This document shows positions 1 to 9,893 of a stretch of 34,521 bases of DNA, one piece after another. The stretch's first letter is position 1, and each line of letters begins with the position of its first letter. The DNA lies in NCBI RefSeq assembly GCF_014859565.1, contig NZ_JACUUA010000020.1, forward strand, positions 1-34,521, written 5' to 3'. A model generated the notes under the pieces. The model saw only the letters and a program-made list of their open reading frames with translations, did no database searches and was not told the DNA's origin. This DNA comes from Marinospirillum sp. (GTDB lineage Bacteria; Pseudomonadota; Gammaproteobacteria; Pseudomonadales; Halomonadaceae). The position numbers and the translations under genes are program-made.

Positions 1-65
1 TCAGTCGGTAGAGCAGTTGACTGTTAATCAATTGGTCGCAGGTTCGAGTCCTGCTCGAGGAGCCA
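1..65 (+). tRNA. tRNA-Asn (GTT), 5' end cut by window edge
   Basis: The anticodon loop reads CTGTTAATC, so the anticodon is GTT and the tRNA reads AAC/AAU. The T-arm GGTTCGAGTCC is intact. The 3' acceptor strand TCGAGGA is followed by discriminator G and an encoded CCA ending at 65. The first dozen or so bases (5' acceptor strand and start of the D-arm) lie before the window. Confidence 0.93.
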
Positions 66-96
66 GAATTAAAGCCGGTTGTTTTGGCAACCAGCT

Positions 97-136
97 TAAA
101 AAATCCGGATCTGTTCACACAGATCCGGATTTTTTG
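97..136. terminator. Bidirectional rho-independent terminator between tRNA-Asn and the aminopeptidase gene
   Basis: A perfect 12-bp inverted repeat (102-113 with 120-131, 6-base loop) is flanked by an A-run on the left and a T-run on the right. It can therefore end the tRNA transcript on the plus strand and the aminopeptidase transcript on the minus strand, whose stop codon is only a few bases away at 138-140. Confidence 0.9.
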
Positions 137-137
137 T

Positions 138-1442
138 TTACAGATCGCTCTGGGTGATAAACGTCTGCAGTGCCCGATTTAAATACCAGGCATCCAGCGA
201 TCCAACAGTTTCCCGTATCGAGTGCATCGCCCACTGGGGTGCACCCACATCGACCACTCTGACACCCAGCCGGGTTGCTGCTATCGGGCCAATGGTGCTG
301 CCACATCCCATATCTGAACGCACCACAAAACGCTGGCAAGGCACACCTGCGGCAGCACAGAAACCGGCAAACAAAGCACTGGTTTCGCTGCTGGTGGCAT
401 AACGCTGGTTGGCATTCACCTTGATTACCGGGCCGGCATTGATTTTTGGGCCGTGTTTTTCATCATGCTTGTCCGGGTAGTTGGGATGCACAGCATGCGC
501 GTTGTCACAGGAGATCAACAAAGAGCGAGCCATCATGCGCTGGTATTGCTGTTCGTTACCACTCAGGCGGCGCAGCACACTCTCCAGAAACGGACCTTCA
601 GCACCTATCGCAGAAGCACTGCCCACTTCTTCATGATCATTACAAACCAGCAGCGAAGTGGAGGCTTGTGGCTGATCGGTAGCCAGCAGCGCTTGTAAAC
701 CGATATAACAGGACAAAAGATTATCCAGTCGTGCCGAGCTGATAAATTCTTTTTCCAACCCCACCAGTGCCGGTGGCTGGGTATCATAAAAGCTCAGGTC
801 ATAATCAATCACCTCTGCAAGCAAATGGCCTTCGCGCTTTAGCCAGCTGGCCAGCAGTCGCCGGAAGACAAACTCACCAGCCCCTCCCTCAGTAGCAACA
901 CCCAATACAGGGGGAAGATGCAGCTGGGCGTTAATCTCCGAGTTTTTATTGGCTTCACGATTCAGATGAATTGCCAATGAAGGGATCACCGCAATGGGTT
1001 CCACCAGATCCAGCAGCGCTGATTGCAACAGTCCGTCTTCATTACGGAAATACACCTGACCGGCCAGCGACAAATCACGATCAAACCAAGTGTGTTGCAA
1101 TACACCACCATAAACCTCCACACCCAGCTGCAAACAACCCTGACGCACCAGCTCCGCCTGGGGTTTCACTTTCAGACAGGGGCTATCGGTATGTGCACCC
1201 ATCATACGAACACCCGCCTCCGCCAGAGATTCATGACCCAGCCGAAAAGCCACCAATGATCGATCACCACGGATCAGGTAATAACCCTGACCCGGCTGAA
1301 ACGGCCATTCGTCCCCCTCCTGCAGCTGGACAAATCCGGCTTCTTGCAGATGTTGTGTCATGGTCAGCACTGCATGCGCCGGTGTTGGCGATGACTGCAG
1401 AAAACTCATCAAGCCTTGATTAAAAACATCTCGCTCTTGCAT
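138..1442 (-). CDS. apeB: M18 family aspartyl aminopeptidase
   Basis: Cytosolic metallo-aminopeptidase of the M18 (DAP/ApeB) family, which removes N-terminal acidic residues from peptides. At 434 aa it has the usual family length. Visible family motifs in order are GAHTDSPCLKVKP (metal-binding His/Asp), NDHEEVGS (catalytic Glu pair), SCDNAHAVHPNYP with the following KHGPKIN, and a C-terminal SDMGCGSTIGP block. The ATG start is the natural one for the family, beginning just before the NQGLMSFL helix. It is transcribed away from the divergent prc gene and ends in the terminator shared with tRNA-Asn. Nothing is missing; it is expected to be an active peptide-recycling enzyme. Confidence 0.93.
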   Translation of the reverse strand: MQERDVFNQGLMSFLQSSPTPAHAVLTMTQHLQEAGFVQLQEGDEWPFQPGQGYYLIRGDRSLVAFRLGHESLAEAGVRMMGAHTDSPCLKVKPQAELVRQGCLQLGVEVYGGVLQHTWFDRDLSLAGQVYFRNEDGLLQSALLDLVEPIAVIPSLAIHLNREANKNSEINAQLHLPPVLGVATEGGAGEFVFRRLLASWLKREGHLLAEVIDYDLSFYDTQPPALVGLEKEFISSARLDNLLSCYIGLQALLATDQPQASTSLLVCNDHEEVGSASAIGAEGPFLESVLRRLSGNEQQYQRMMARSLLISCDNAHAVHPNYPDKHDEKHGPKINAGPVIKVNANQRYATSSETSALFAGFCAAAGVPCQRFVVRSDMGCGSTIGPIAATRLGVRVVDVGAPQWAMHSIRETVGSLDAWYLNRALQTFITQSDL

Positions 1443-1593
1443 CAGTGATCACTCGCTTCTATTCATTGGTTTGTCCTGCAAGGCTGTCATCACGCAGCTG
1501 ATGCGTTATGCTTAGCGCCATCCATTAAAACTTATTCTAATCTTTACACTCTATAGCTGATAGCCTCGAACCTCTTTTCAGGAGTAACACCGA

Positions 1594-3666
1594 ATGCGCA
1601 CGTCCCTTTTGCGTGGCTTGATGATCTGCTGGCTGACCTTGGGTTTACTCCCAGCTGCAGCTGCAACAGAATCCTCAACTCGCCTGTACACCCCCTTCGA
1701 AGAACTCCAGCCCACCGCTGAACACAGCCAGGTGATGCGGGAAGTCACACGACTGATGACACGCCAGCATTTTGCCGATGTCACCCTGAACAAAGAGCTG
1801 GAAGTTCGCGCTCTGGAAAACTTTCTGAAACAGTTGGATCCCAACAAGGCACTAATGACGGCCAGTGCAGCAGAAAAAATTCTGCAGCGCACCAGTGATA
1901 TGGAAGCTGCATTAATAAAGGGTGATCTGGATTTTGCTTATGAAGTTTTTGTGCAGGTGACCAGCCTGAACAAAAACCGGCTGGAACAGAATCTTGAGCT
2001 GCTGAACAAAAGGCTGAGTAGCTTCCGGTTTGATCAGGATCAGCGCTTTGAAGCGGATCGTCGTGAGATCCCCTGGCCAGACACCCAGCAACAGCTGGAT
2101 AACTACTGGCAGCAACGCCTGACGCATGAACTACTGAGCCTGATGGATGGTGACAAAACTACGGAAGAAGCCCGTGATCTGCTGGTACGCCGTTATGAAA
2201 ACCAGTTGAACCGTCTGAAACAAACCAACAGTGATGATATTTTTCAGGGCTTTGTAAACGCCTTTACCACCAGCGTTGATCCTCACACCAACTATTTTTC
2301 TCCACGCCGCAGTGAGAGTTTTAACATCCAGATGAAACTGTCGCTGGATGGCATAGGTGCCATGCTGCAAAGTGAAAACGAATACACCAAGGTGGTTAGC
2401 CTGGTGCCTGGCGGCCCCGCAGACAAACAGGGGCAGCTAAAACCCAGTGATCACATTGTTGGTGTAGGCCAAGGCAAAAACAGCGAGATCGAAAACATCA
2501 TCGGCTGGCGGCTGGATGAAGTCGTTGATCTGATCCGTGGCCCACGTGGCTCCATTGTTCGCCTGGAAGTGACCACTTCAGACAGCACCAACCGTCGTGT
2601 CATCGAAATTGAACGTAATGCGGTGCAACTGGAAGATCAGGCTGCCAGCAAACGTCTGATCGAAACCACCATTGATGGTGAAAAACGCCGTATTGGTGTG
2701 ATTGAAATCCCAACCTTTTATCTGGATTTTGAAGGACAACGCACCCGCCAGAAAGATTTTCGCAGTACCACCCGTGATGTCGCTCGACTGATTGATGAGT
2801 TGAAAAAAGAAGGCATGGATGGCCTGGTGATTGATCTGCGCAATAATGGTGGTGGCGCCTTGCAGGAAGCTAACACGCTGGTTGGCCTGTTTATTCCACG
2901 TGGTCCCACTGTCCAGGTACGGGATGCAGAAGGCAACGTGAATATTCTGGGCGACAATGGCGGCAAAATTCACTACGACGGCCCGCTGGCTGTAGTGATC
3001 AATCGCCTGTCAGCTTCAGCATCAGAAATTTTTGCCGGTGCCATTCAAGATTATGGTCGTGGACTGGTGGTCGGCGAACAGTCTTTTGGTAAGGGCACCG
3101 TACAAACCATTCTGGATCTGAGTTACGGGCAATTAAAAATTACCCGCGCCAAGTTTTATCGTATTTCCGGTGACAGCACCCAGCATCGGGGTATTGTGCC
3201 GGATATTCTGTTCCCGCCCCTCTTTGATGCCCGCCGCATCGGAGAAAGTGCTTCACCCAATGCATTACCCTGGGATCAGGTCAAAGCAGTACTGCCCTCA
3301 CGCAACTCTGTAGTGCAGCGTGCACTGGATCAGCTGCAAAGTCGGCATCAACAGCGCATCGGTAATGATCCGAACTTTCGTTTCCTGACTGAACAATCCG
3401 ACTGGTTACGTCGCCATGAAGGCTCACCCAGCATCAGCCTGAATCTGCAACAGCGCAAGCTGGAGCAAGACAAGGAAGAAGCTGAGCAGCTGGCGATGGA
3501 AAACCGTCGTCGTCAGGGATTGGGACTGAAGCCACTCAACAAACTGGCCGACGACAAGGAAGAAGACGTTTCCAGCAAAGAACCCACCCCACTGGATCTT
3601 GCCATTCTGGAAGAAACCGGTCGAATTCTGGTGGACTTCTCTCAACTGGTTTCTCACACTCGCTGA
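1594..3666 (+). CDS. prc: Carboxy-terminal (tail-specific) processing protease Prc/Tsp
   Basis: Periplasmic S41 serine protease that degrades proteins with nonpolar C-termini and, in enteric bacteria, trims penicillin-binding protein 3 and controls the murein hydrolase MepS. The 690-aa product starts with a Sec signal peptide (basic MRTSLLR, hydrophobic core, cleavage near AAA-TE at about residue 25). An N-terminal helical region, a PDZ domain (about 235-330), the S41 protease domain and a C-terminal DUF3340-type region rich in charged helices follow. The Ser-Lys dyad is present as S475 in RLSASASE and K500 in FGKGTVQ, with the family Asp at 486. S-to-K spacing is the same as in the E. coli enzyme. 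An SD-like CAGGAG precedes the ATG. It is convergent with the tpm-like gene, whose stop begins 3 bases after its own. Confidence 0.95.
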   Translation: MRTSLLRGLMICWLTLGLLPAAAATESSTRLYTPFEELQPTAEHSQVMREVTRLMTRQHFADVTLNKELEVRALENFLKQLDPNKALMTASAAEKILQRTSDMEAALIKGDLDFAYEVFVQVTSLNKNRLEQNLELLNKRLSSFRFDQDQRFEADRREIPWPDTQQQLDNYWQQRLTHELLSLMDGDKTTEEARDLLVRRYENQLNRLKQTNSDDIFQGFVNAFTTSVDPHTNYFSPRRSESFNIQMKLSLDGIGAMLQSENEYTKVVSLVPGGPADKQGQLKPSDHIVGVGQGKNSEIENIIGWRLDEVVDLIRGPRGSIVRLEVTTSDSTNRRVIEIERNAVQLEDQAASKRLIETTIDGEKRRIGVIEIPTFYLDFEGQRTRQKDFRSTTRDVARLIDELKKEGMDGLVIDLRNNGGGALQEANTLVGLFIPRGPTVQVRDAEGNVNILGDNGGKIHYDGPLAVVINRLSASASEIFAGAIQDYGRGLVVGEQSFGKGTVQTILDLSYGQLKITRAKFYRISGDSTQHRGIVPDILFPPLFDARRIGESASPNALPWDQVKAVLPSRNSVVQRALDQLQSRHQQRIGNDPNFRFLTEQSDWLRRHEGSPSISLNLQQRKLEQDKEEAEQLAMENRRRQGLGLKPLNKLADDKEEDVSSKEPTPLDLAILEETGRILVDFSQLVSHTR

Positions 3667-3669
3667 TCT

Positions 3670-4353
3670 TCAGTGAGGTTTGATTGTCTGTGACTCGCCT
3701 GCCTCCACCGGCAGGCGACCCGATGCTGCCGGTGCCTTGCGTTTCAGCAGATACACCGCCTCTCCCACACCATCACCGCGCATTTCCTGGTGGACTTGTT
3801 CAACCCTGAAATTACCACCAAACAGTTGATCCACTTCCTGCGCGTTAATGTTAAAAGGCGGTTGTAAACGCGGCTCTGGAGCTTCACGAGTTACCAGCAG
3901 TATTCGTGCGCCCGGTTTCAGGCAATGTGCCACAAACAAGGCGTAGTTCTGCCTTACCGCCGGAGGCAGTGCCACCAGTGCCGCACGGTCATACACAGCA
4001 TCCACTGAACGCAGCATTTCTGACTTTAGGTGAAATACATCCCCAGCAACAAACAACAAACGCCCCTGCCAAGCCAGTTTCAGGCTGTTTTCTTCGGTGT
4101 AACGCACTGGTTCACTGTGGCTGCTCAAATAATCCTGCTGAGCTTTTTCTGACAAATCCACACCAATCACTTCATGACCTTCCGACAAGAGCCAATCCAT
4201 ATCCAGACTTTTACCGCACAAGGGCACAAACACCCGTGCCCCCTGTGCCAGTTTCAGACGACTCCAGAAACGCTGCAAATGCCGATTGACCTGTGGCTGA
4301 TGAAAACCCAGATCATTCTGTCGCCAGACCTCTTCCCAATAACTTCTGTCCAA
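3670..4353 (-). CDS. tpm: Thiopurine S-methyltransferase family protein (TTG start)
   Basis: SAM-dependent methyltransferase of the TPMT family; bacterial members methylate thiopurines, selenium and tellurium compounds. Family signatures are YWEEVWRQNDLGFHQ at the N-terminus, FVPLCGKSLDMDWL (SAM-binding motif I region), GHEVIGVDLS, DAVYDRAALVALPP, and ILLVTREAPEP. I chose a TTG start at 4353 rather than an upstream ATG. GGGGAG sits 8 bases before the TTG, the family begins at this point, and the resulting 227 aa matches the usual length of about 220. The upstream extension to 4428 has no family resemblance. The gene converges on prc, and a strong inverted repeat lies in its 3' coding end. The product is probably an active detoxification methyltransferase; its natural substrate cannot be read from the sequence. 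Confidence 0.87.
   Translation of the reverse strand: MDRSYWEEVWRQNDLGFHQPQVNRHLQRFWSRLKLAQGARVFVPLCGKSLDMDWLLSEGHEVIGVDLSEKAQQDYLSSHSEPVRYTEENSLKLAWQGRLLFVAGDVFHLKSEMLRSVDAVYDRAALVALPPAVRQNYALFVAHCLKPGARILLVTREAPEPRLQPPFNINAQEVDQLFGGNFRVEQVHQEMRGDGVGEAVYLLKRKAPAASGRLPVEAGESQTIKPH
3695..3718. repeat. Perfect 9-bp inverted repeat inside the 3' end of the tpm gene
   Basis: TCGCCTGCC at 3695-3703 and GGCAGGCGA at 3710-3718 form a perfect 9-bp GC-rich stem around a 6-base loop. It lies within the last codons of the methyltransferase gene and just beyond the prc stop. There is no T-run on either side, so it is not a canonical intrinsic terminator. It may stabilise the prc mRNA 3' end or assist termination between the convergent genes. 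Confidence 0.55.
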
Positions 4354-4519
4354 GTTGTCATCTCCCCGTAAAAAACATGACACACTGCTGCAACTATCCA
4401 CATGATCTGTGGATAAACCTGGTAGCATCCTCAGAGTAACCCTTGCTACCCCTTACACAGCAACCAATATAACAAACTGACGCTTTTTTGTTCACTAGCC
4501 CTGATGGGCAAACCCTCTG

Positions 4520-4525
4520 TATAAT
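4520..4525 (+). promoter_or_regulatory. Candidate -10 box for the miaB operon
   Basis: A perfect TATAAT lies about 60 bases before the miaB ATG, in the gap between the divergent tpm and miaB genes. No convincing -35 hexamer is found at 16-18 bases upstream (the 17-base position reads AGCCCT), so the promoter assignment rests on the -10 box and its location alone. A small GCCC-TGAT-GGGC hairpin lies just upstream. Confidence 0.4.
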
Positions 4526-4583
4526 TCGCAGCAGTTGCTATCACTCCATCCAAGCACACACGTTAAAGGTGTCTTTTTCTCCC

Positions 4584-5957
4584 ATGCCTGAACTCAGCAC
4601 TAAACCTGTCACCAAAAAACTGTTCATCAAAACCCACGGCTGCCAGATGAATGAATATGATTCATCCCGCATGGCCGACCTGCTGGGCGATTCTCATCAA
4701 CTGGAACTGACTGATGATGAAACCCAGGCTGATGTGATTCTGCTGAACACCTGCTCGATCCGTGAAAAAGCGCAGGAAAAGGTGTTTCACCAACTGGGGC
4801 GCTGGAAACAGTTAAAAGAAAAAAATCCCGACCTGCTGATTGGCGTGGGTGGTTGTGTTGCCAGCCAGGAGGGTGACAAGTTACGCCAGCGTGCACCTTT
4901 TGTGGATTTGGTGTTCGGCCCCCAGACCTTGCACCGAGTTCCGGAAATGATTGATGCCACCCGCAGCAGCAAAATCCCGATGGTGGATGTTACCTTTCCG
5001 GAAATTGAGAAGTTTGACCATCTGCCCGCACCCCGAGTGGAAGGGGTGACGGCGTTTGTATCCATCATGGAAGGCTGCTCCAAATATTGCACCTTCTGCG
5101 TGGTGCCCTATACCCGTGGTGAAGAAGTCTCCCGACCCTTTGTTGATGTGATGAAAGAAATCCAGCAACTGGCTGATCAGGGTGTGCGCGAAGTTAATCT
5201 GCTAGGGCAGAATGTTAACGCCTATCGCGGATTGGATAGTGAAGGTGATGAAATTGATCTGGCCGAACTGATTGCCTGTGTTGCTGCAGTGGAGGGTATG
5301 GATCGTATTCGTTTCACCACCTCCCATCCGGTGGAATTCACCGACAGCCTGATTGAAGCCTACAAGCACATACCAGAGCTGGTCAGCCACCTGCATCTGC
5401 CAGTACAAACTGGTTCCGACCGTATTCTGGCCGCCATGAAACGCGGCCACACCCGCGAAGAATACATCCAGAAGATGGAGCGGATTCGTGCCAACCGCCC
5501 GGACATCAGTTTTTCATCCGACTTTATTATTGGTTTCCCCGGTGAAACGGAAGAAGACTTTGCACAGACCATGGACCTGATTGAACAAATCGGTTTTGAT
5601 CTGTCGTTTTCGTTTGTTTACAGTGCCCGCCCCGGCACCCCAGCTGCAGACTTGCCGGATGACACCCCGGATGAAGTTAAAAAGCAGCGCCTCTACCGAC
5701 TGCAGGATCGCATCAATCAGCAGATGATGCAGATCAGTCGCCGTATGGTAGGAACCAAACAACGTATTCTGGTCACCGGACTAGCTCCCAAAGATCCGGG
5801 AGATTTTTCCGGACGTACTGAAAACAACCGTGTGGTGAATGTCAGTAGTGACAATCCGACTGATTACATCGGGCAGTTTGTCGATGTTATTATCACCGAA
5901 GCCTATGCCAACTCCCTGCGTGGCCGCCTGGCAGATCAAGGAACTCAGTCACTTTGA
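4584..5957 (+). CDS. miaB: tRNA-2-methylthio-N6-dimethylallyladenosine synthase MiaB
   Basis: Radical-SAM methylthiotransferase that converts i6A37 to ms2i6A37 in tRNAs reading UNN codons. It carries two [4Fe-4S] clusters. The auxiliary-cluster cysteines are C20 (THGCQMNE), C57 (LNTCSIRE) and C91 (GGCVASQEG). The radical-SAM cluster is C165-x3-C169-x2-C172 (GCSKYCTFC). All six match the E. coli spacing with a constant offset of 8. A TRAM RNA-binding domain forms the C-terminus. I start at ATG 4584, giving 457 aa, because the family begins at [10 protein letters not shown]; the ORF open upstream to 4488 includes the promoter region. It is the first gene of the miaB-ybeZ-ybeY-ybeX-lnt operon, and its stop overlaps the ybeZ TTG start (TTGA). 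Confidence 0.95.
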   Translation: MPELSTKPVTKKLFIKTHGCQMNEYDSSRMADLLGDSHQLELTDDETQADVILLNTCSIREKAQEKVFHQLGRWKQLKEKNPDLLIGVGGCVASQEGDKLRQRAPFVDLVFGPQTLHRVPEMIDATRSSKIPMVDVTFPEIEKFDHLPAPRVEGVTAFVSIMEGCSKYCTFCVVPYTRGEEVSRPFVDVMKEIQQLADQGVREVNLLGQNVNAYRGLDSEGDEIDLAELIACVAAVEGMDRIRFTTSHPVEFTDSLIEAYKHIPELVSHLHLPVQTGSDRILAAMKRGHTREEYIQKMERIRANRPDISFSSDFIIGFPGETEEDFAQTMDLIEQIGFDLSFSFVYSARPGTPAADLPDDTPDEVKKQRLYRLQDRINQQMMQISRRMVGTKQRILVTGLAPKDPGDFSGRTENNRVVNVSSDNPTDYIGQFVDVIITEAYANSLRGRLADQGTQSL

Positions 5958-7006
5958 ACAGCAATCAGAACTCAACAACACCTGAAGAGCAACCCGCTGG
6001 GCAGCGGATGATCCAGCTATCACTGCAACCTCTCGACAGCCAGCGCCTGGCTAACTTGTGTGGCCTGCATAATGATCATCTGAAACTGATTGAACAGCGC
6101 CTGGGTGTCACCCTGCGCAATCGGGGGCATGAATTCCAGATCAGCGGTGAAGCCCGTCGCGCCAATGTCGCAGCAGCGATCCTTGAACAGCTTTACAAGG
6201 ATACTGCCACTGAAGACCTGCAACCGGAGAGTGTACACCTGCATCTGCAAGAAGCCGGACTGGAAGCACTGCAAGAAGAAGGCGTGGCAGATACCAGCAC
6301 ACCGGTCACCCTGCGCACCCCAAAAATCACTGTTAAACCCCGTGGTCAAAATCAGCAGGGTTATGTACGCAGCATCCGCCAGCACGACATCAATTTTGGT
6401 ATTGGCCCTGCCGGAACTGGCAAAACCTATCTGGCAGTGGCCTGTGCGGTGGAAGCCCTGATGAAAGACGAAATCCGCCGCATCCTGCTGGTACGCCCAG
6501 CGGTGGAAGCCGGTGAAAAACTGGGTTTTCTGCCAGGGGATCTGGCTCAAAAGATTGATCCTTACCTACGCCCCTTGTATGACGCCCTGTATGAAATGCT
6601 CGGTTTTGAGCAGGTTGGCAAGATGATTGAAAAAAATGTCATCGAAGTGGCTCCGCTGGCTTTTATGCGTGGCCGCACACTGAACAATGCCTTTGTTATT
6701 CTGGATGAAAGCCAGAACACCACCCGTGAGCAGATGAAAATGTTCCTGACCCGTATTGGTTTTGGCACCACCGCTGTGATCACTGGAGATGTCACTCAGA
6801 TTGACCTGCCCCGTGGCACCCGCTCCGGACTGACCCATGTTATGTCCGTACTACAGGGTGTGCAGGGTATAGGCATTACCCGTTTTGAAAACCGTGATGT
6901 GGTTCGTCATCCACTGGTGCAGCGTATTGTTGAAGCCTATGACATTGCCGAATCTGCCGAAGAAATTGAGCAGCACAACAAACGGGCATCCAGTAATGAA
7001 CGCTGA
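5954..7006 (+). CDS. ybeZ: PhoH-like ATPase YbeZ (PhoL)
   Basis: Cytosolic PhoH-family P-loop ATPase, conserved next to the rRNA endonuclease YbeY and thought to act with it in RNA metabolism. The N-terminal KH-like region (about 20-100) is followed by the PhoH domain with Walker [10 protein letters not shown] and Walker B VILDESQN. The GDVTQIDLP and [15 protein letters not shown] motifs follow. The open frame begins with TTG at 5954, overlapping the miaB stop (TTGA), with AAGGA 11 bases before. An alternative is ATG 6008, which begins exactly where E. coli YbeZ resembles it ([18 protein letters not shown]). I keep TTG as the longer choice, without certainty. It overlaps ybeY by 11 bases. Confidence 0.92.
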   Translation: MNSNQNSTTPEEQPAGQRMIQLSLQPLDSQRLANLCGLHNDHLKLIEQRLGVTLRNRGHEFQISGEARRANVAAAILEQLYKDTATEDLQPESVHLHLQEAGLEALQEEGVADTSTPVTLRTPKITVKPRGQNQQGYVRSIRQHDINFGIGPAGTGKTYLAVACAVEALMKDEIRRILLVRPAVEAGEKLGFLPGDLAQKIDPYLRPLYDALYEMLGFEQVGKMIEKNVIEVAPLAFMRGRTLNNAFVILDESQNTTREQMKMFLTRIGFGTTAVITGDVTQIDLPRGTRSGLTHVMSVLQGVQGIGITRFENRDVVRHPLVQRIVEAYDIAESAEEIEQHNKRASSNER

Positions 7007-7511
7007 AACATCACCCCTGTGGGTTGATCTGCAGCTGGCAGTCAGTGATGAAACCCTCTGTCCAACGGAGGCTGAATTTGTGCGCTGGGCCAGTCTGGCT
7101 CTGCTACCCGATGCCCCGGCGGATGCAGAAGTCACCCTACGTATTGTTGATGATGAAGAAAGTCAGCAGCTCAACCGCGACTATCGCGGTAAAAACAAGC
7201 CGACCAATGTCCTGTCTTTTCCTTTTGAATCCCCCATTGATTTACCGCCGGAAGCTGAGTTAAGTTTACTGGGTGATCTGGTGATCTGCCTGCCACAGGT
7301 GCTGCGTGAAGCTGCTGAACAACAAAAACCTGCCCTGCATCACTGGGCGCATCTGGTGATTCATGGCATGTTGCATCTGCAAGGTTACGACCATGAGGAT
7401 GAAGAAGAAGCACAATACATGGAAGCCAAAGAAGTGCAACTGCTGGCACAGCTGAACATTCCCGACCCCTACATCAGCAAAGACGAACAGGTTGATCAAC
7501 AAACACCATGA
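6996..7511 (+). CDS. ybeY: Endoribonuclease / rRNA maturation factor YbeY
   Basis: Zinc-dependent single-strand endoribonuclease needed for 16S rRNA 3'-end maturation and ribosome quality control. The signature metal site HGMLHLQGYDHEDEEE contains the three His ligands (HxxxHxxxxxH), and the family NVLSFPFE motif is present upstream. I chose ATG 6996 (171 aa): it gives [15 protein letters not shown], the normal N-terminus, whereas the longer frame from 6885 runs antiparallel to nothing recognisable inside ybeZ. The gene overlaps ybeZ by 11 bases and its stop overlaps the ybeX start (ATGA), which indicates translational coupling across the operon. Confidence 0.95.
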   Translation: MNAETSPLWVDLQLAVSDETLCPTEAEFVRWASLALLPDAPADAEVTLRIVDDEESQQLNRDYRGKNKPTNVLSFPFESPIDLPPEAELSLLGDLVICLPQVLREAAEQQKPALHHWAHLVIHGMLHLQGYDHEDEEEAQYMEAKEVQLLAQLNIPDPYISKDEQVDQQTP

Positions 7512-8386
7512 ATGAAGACCGATCGAGCCGGGGGCAACCCCCTAAAAACTGGTTTGACAAGCTGCTGGGCGCTTTTTCTGCTGAACCCCGCAACCGCCAG
7601 GAACTTCTCGACTTCCTCAAGGATGCCTCTGAGCGCAAGTTGATCGACTACGAAGCCCTGACGGTGATTGAAGGGGCTTTGCAGCTCACCGACATGCAGG
7701 TGGGTGATGTGATGATCCCCCGTTCCCACATGGTGGTGGTCAAGATCGACCAGCATCCGCGTGACTTTTTGCCCACCCTGATTGAGTCCGCTCACTCGCG
7801 TTTTCCGGTGATTGGTGAAACAGCCGATGAAGTGCTGGGTATTCTGTTAGCCAAGGATCTGTTGCCACTGATCATTGATCATCAGGCCATGGAAGACTTT
7901 GATATCCGCCAGGTGTTGCGTCAGGCTACTTTTGTTCCTGAGTACAAGCGGCTTTATTCCATGCTGCGAGAATTCCGGGAAACCCACAACCACATGGCCA
8001 TTGTGGTGGATGAATACGGCGGCACGGCAGGTCTTGTCACCATTGAGGACGTACTGGAACAGATCGTCGGAGAAATTGAAGACGAACACGATGTTGAAGA
8101 AGAAGCCGACATCCGCCCGGTGGAAGCAGGCAACTATCTGGTGAAAGCCCTCACCCCCATTGAAGACTTTAACGAGTTTTTTGCCAGTGATTTCAGTGAC
8201 GAAGAGTTTGACACGCTGGGCGGTATTCTGATGCAGAAGTTTGGGCATCTACCGCGTCGTGGTGAAAGTGTGGTGATTGCCGGTTTTGAGTTTACTGTCA
8301 TCAATGCCGATAACCGCCGTATCCGCCTGCTGCAGGTTCGTCGTATGTCCAGCGAAGAGATTGCTGAACTACCGGAACAGGACTGA
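7508..8386 (+). CDS. ybeX: CorC/YbeX family CBS-domain protein
   Basis: HlyC/CorC-family protein, linked in enterics to Mg2+/Co2+ efflux (as CorC) and more recently to ribosome metabolism (as YbeX). This short form has no N-terminal DUF21 membrane domain, so it should be cytosolic. Two CBS domains occupy about residues 70-195 ([16 protein letters not shown]..., [29 protein letters not shown]). A C-terminal transporter-associated CorC_HlyC domain (about 205-285) ends with the [16 protein letters not shown] motif. At 292 aa the length is typical. The ATG overlaps the ybeY stop codon (ATGA at 7508-7511). Confidence 0.93.
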   Translation: MNEDRSSRGQPPKNWFDKLLGAFSAEPRNRQELLDFLKDASERKLIDYEALTVIEGALQLTDMQVGDVMIPRSHMVVVKIDQHPRDFLPTLIESAHSRFPVIGETADEVLGILLAKDLLPLIIDHQAMEDFDIRQVLRQATFVPEYKRLYSMLREFRETHNHMAIVVDEYGGTAGLVTIEDVLEQIVGEIEDEHDVEEEADIRPVEAGNYLVKALTPIEDFNEFFASDFSDEEFDTLGGILMQKFGHLPRRGESVVIAGFEFTVINADNRRIRLLQVRRMSSEEIAELPEQD

Positions 8387-8402
8387 CTTCTTGTCATCAC
8401 TG

Positions 8403-9893
8403 ATGAAAAAAACCTGGATCGGACACCTGCTGGCAATCTTTGCTGGTGGGCTGATTACCCTCTCCCTTGCACCCTTCAACATCTGGCCACTGAGCCTGCT
8501 GGCTCCGGTGGCTTTCTGGTGGTTATTACAAAACCTGAACACTCGCCAAACCCTGCTGCGCGGCTGGCTGTTTGGCCTGGGTGTATTCGGCTCCGGTGCT
8601 TCCTGGGTGTATGTGAGTATTCACGAACATGGCGGCACACCACCTCTGCTGGCTGGCATGATGACCTGGAGTTTTGTCGCCGGACTGGCATTATTCTTTG
8701 CCCTGCAGGCTTGGATATGGCAACGCTGGTTCAGTAAAACCTCGGTACTAATCAGCTGGCCGGCATTATGGATATTGATGGAAGCCCTGCGTTCCTGGTT
8801 GTTCACCGGTTTTCCCTGGTTGTTGTTAGGTACCGCTCACCTGACCAGCCCTTTCAGCGGTTGGGCACCAGTACTGGGGGTGTATGGGATTTCCGGTCTG
8901 AGTGTGCTGGCAGGTTTGCTGATTTTTTATACCCTGAAACCCAGTCAGCCGATTAAACACCGAGCTGGCAGCCTGATTTTTTTACTGGTGTTAATAGCGG
9001 CAGGATTGGCATTAAAACACCAGCAGTGGACACAACCTTTTGGTGAACCACTAACAATCGGACTGGTGCAGGGCAATATTCCTCAGGAACAAAAATGGAA
9101 TCCTGCCCAGCGCCAGCAGATTATCCGGCAACATATCCAGCTCAGCCAACAGCTGGGCGAAGTGGATTTGCTGATCTGGCCGGAAACCGCACTACCACTG
9201 TTACCAGAGCAGGCCGCACCCTATTTGCAGCGAGCCCTGCAACAAGCCGGTGAACAAGCCGGTCTGATCACTGGTTTACCCTCCAGAGCGGAAGAAACTG
9301 GACGTTATCACAACAGCCTGATCACAGCAGGAACCGCCAGCGGTGAATACCACAAGGTCAAACTGGTGCCTTTTGGTGAATACGTGCCAATGGAAAGCCA
9401 GCTACGCGGCCTGATCGAGTTTCTGGATTTACCCATGTCCAGTTTTATTCCCGGAACCGTTCACCCGGCCAATCTGCAGGTGCGGGATACCCTTGTTGCT
9501 CCGTTGATTTGTTATGAAGTGGCCTATGCCGGGTTTTCTGCCCGCCAGGCACACCAGAGCCACTGGTTGTTAACAGTATCCAATGACAGCTGGTTTGGCA
9601 CCTCCATCGGCCCTTTGCAACACTTTGAGATGGCACGTTTTCGTGCACTGGAAATGGCTCGCCCCATGGCTCGTGCCACCAACAATGGCATCACCGCACT
9701 GATTGATCATCAAGGGCAAGTGATCACCCGCCTGCCGCAGTTTGAAGCAGCAGCCCTTAGTGGCAGCCTGCAACCCCGCGAAGGTGCCACACCGTTTATG
9801 CAGACCGGCCCACTGCCCTTGTGGCTCTTGTGTATGTTGTTACTGGAATGGCAGCGATATCAATTACGGCGGCAGTTACGCAATTGCCAATAA
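8403..9893 (+). CDS. lnt: Apolipoprotein N-acyltransferase Lnt
   Basis: Inner-membrane enzyme that adds the third acyl chain to the N-terminal cysteine of apolipoproteins, the last step of lipoprotein maturation. Six or so hydrophobic segments fill the first 220 residues, followed by a periplasmic nitrilase-fold domain and a final C-terminal membrane helix. With an ATG start at 8403 (496 aa) the Glu-Lys-Cys triad is E261 (IWPETA), K318 (YHKVKLVPFGE) and C370 (LICYEVAY). TTG at 8391 is a possible start 12 bases upstream and has a better-spaced AGGA; either start gives the same mature topology. It is the last gene of the miaB operon, 16 bases after ybeX. Confidence 0.93.
   Translation: MKKTWIGHLLAIFAGGLITLSLAPFNIWPLSLLAPVAFWWLLQNLNTRQTLLRGWLFGLGVFGSGASWVYVSIHEHGGTPPLLAGMMTWSFVAGLALFFALQAWIWQRWFSKTSVLISWPALWILMEALRSWLFTGFPWLLLGTAHLTSPFSGWAPVLGVYGISGLSVLAGLLIFYTLKPSQPIKHRAGSLIFLLVLIAAGLALKHQQWTQPFGEPLTIGLVQGNIPQEQKWNPAQRQQIIRQHIQLSQQLGEVDLLIWPETALPLLPEQAAPYLQRALQQAGEQAGLITGLPSRAEETGRYHNSLITAGTASGEYHKVKLVPFGEYVPMESQLRGLIEFLDLPMSSFIPGTVHPANLQVRDTLVAPLICYEVAYAGFSARQAHQSHWLLTVSNDSWFGTSIGPLQHFEMARFRALEMARPMARATNNGITALIDHQGQVITRLPQFEAAALSGSLQPREGATPFMQTGPLPLWLLCMLLLEWQRYQLRRQLRNCQ

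Noticed and set aside
971..1423. 150-codon plus-strand frame opposite the aminopeptidase gene
   Set aside because: Pro/His-rich antisense shadow of a conserved enzyme gene, with no supporting start signals.
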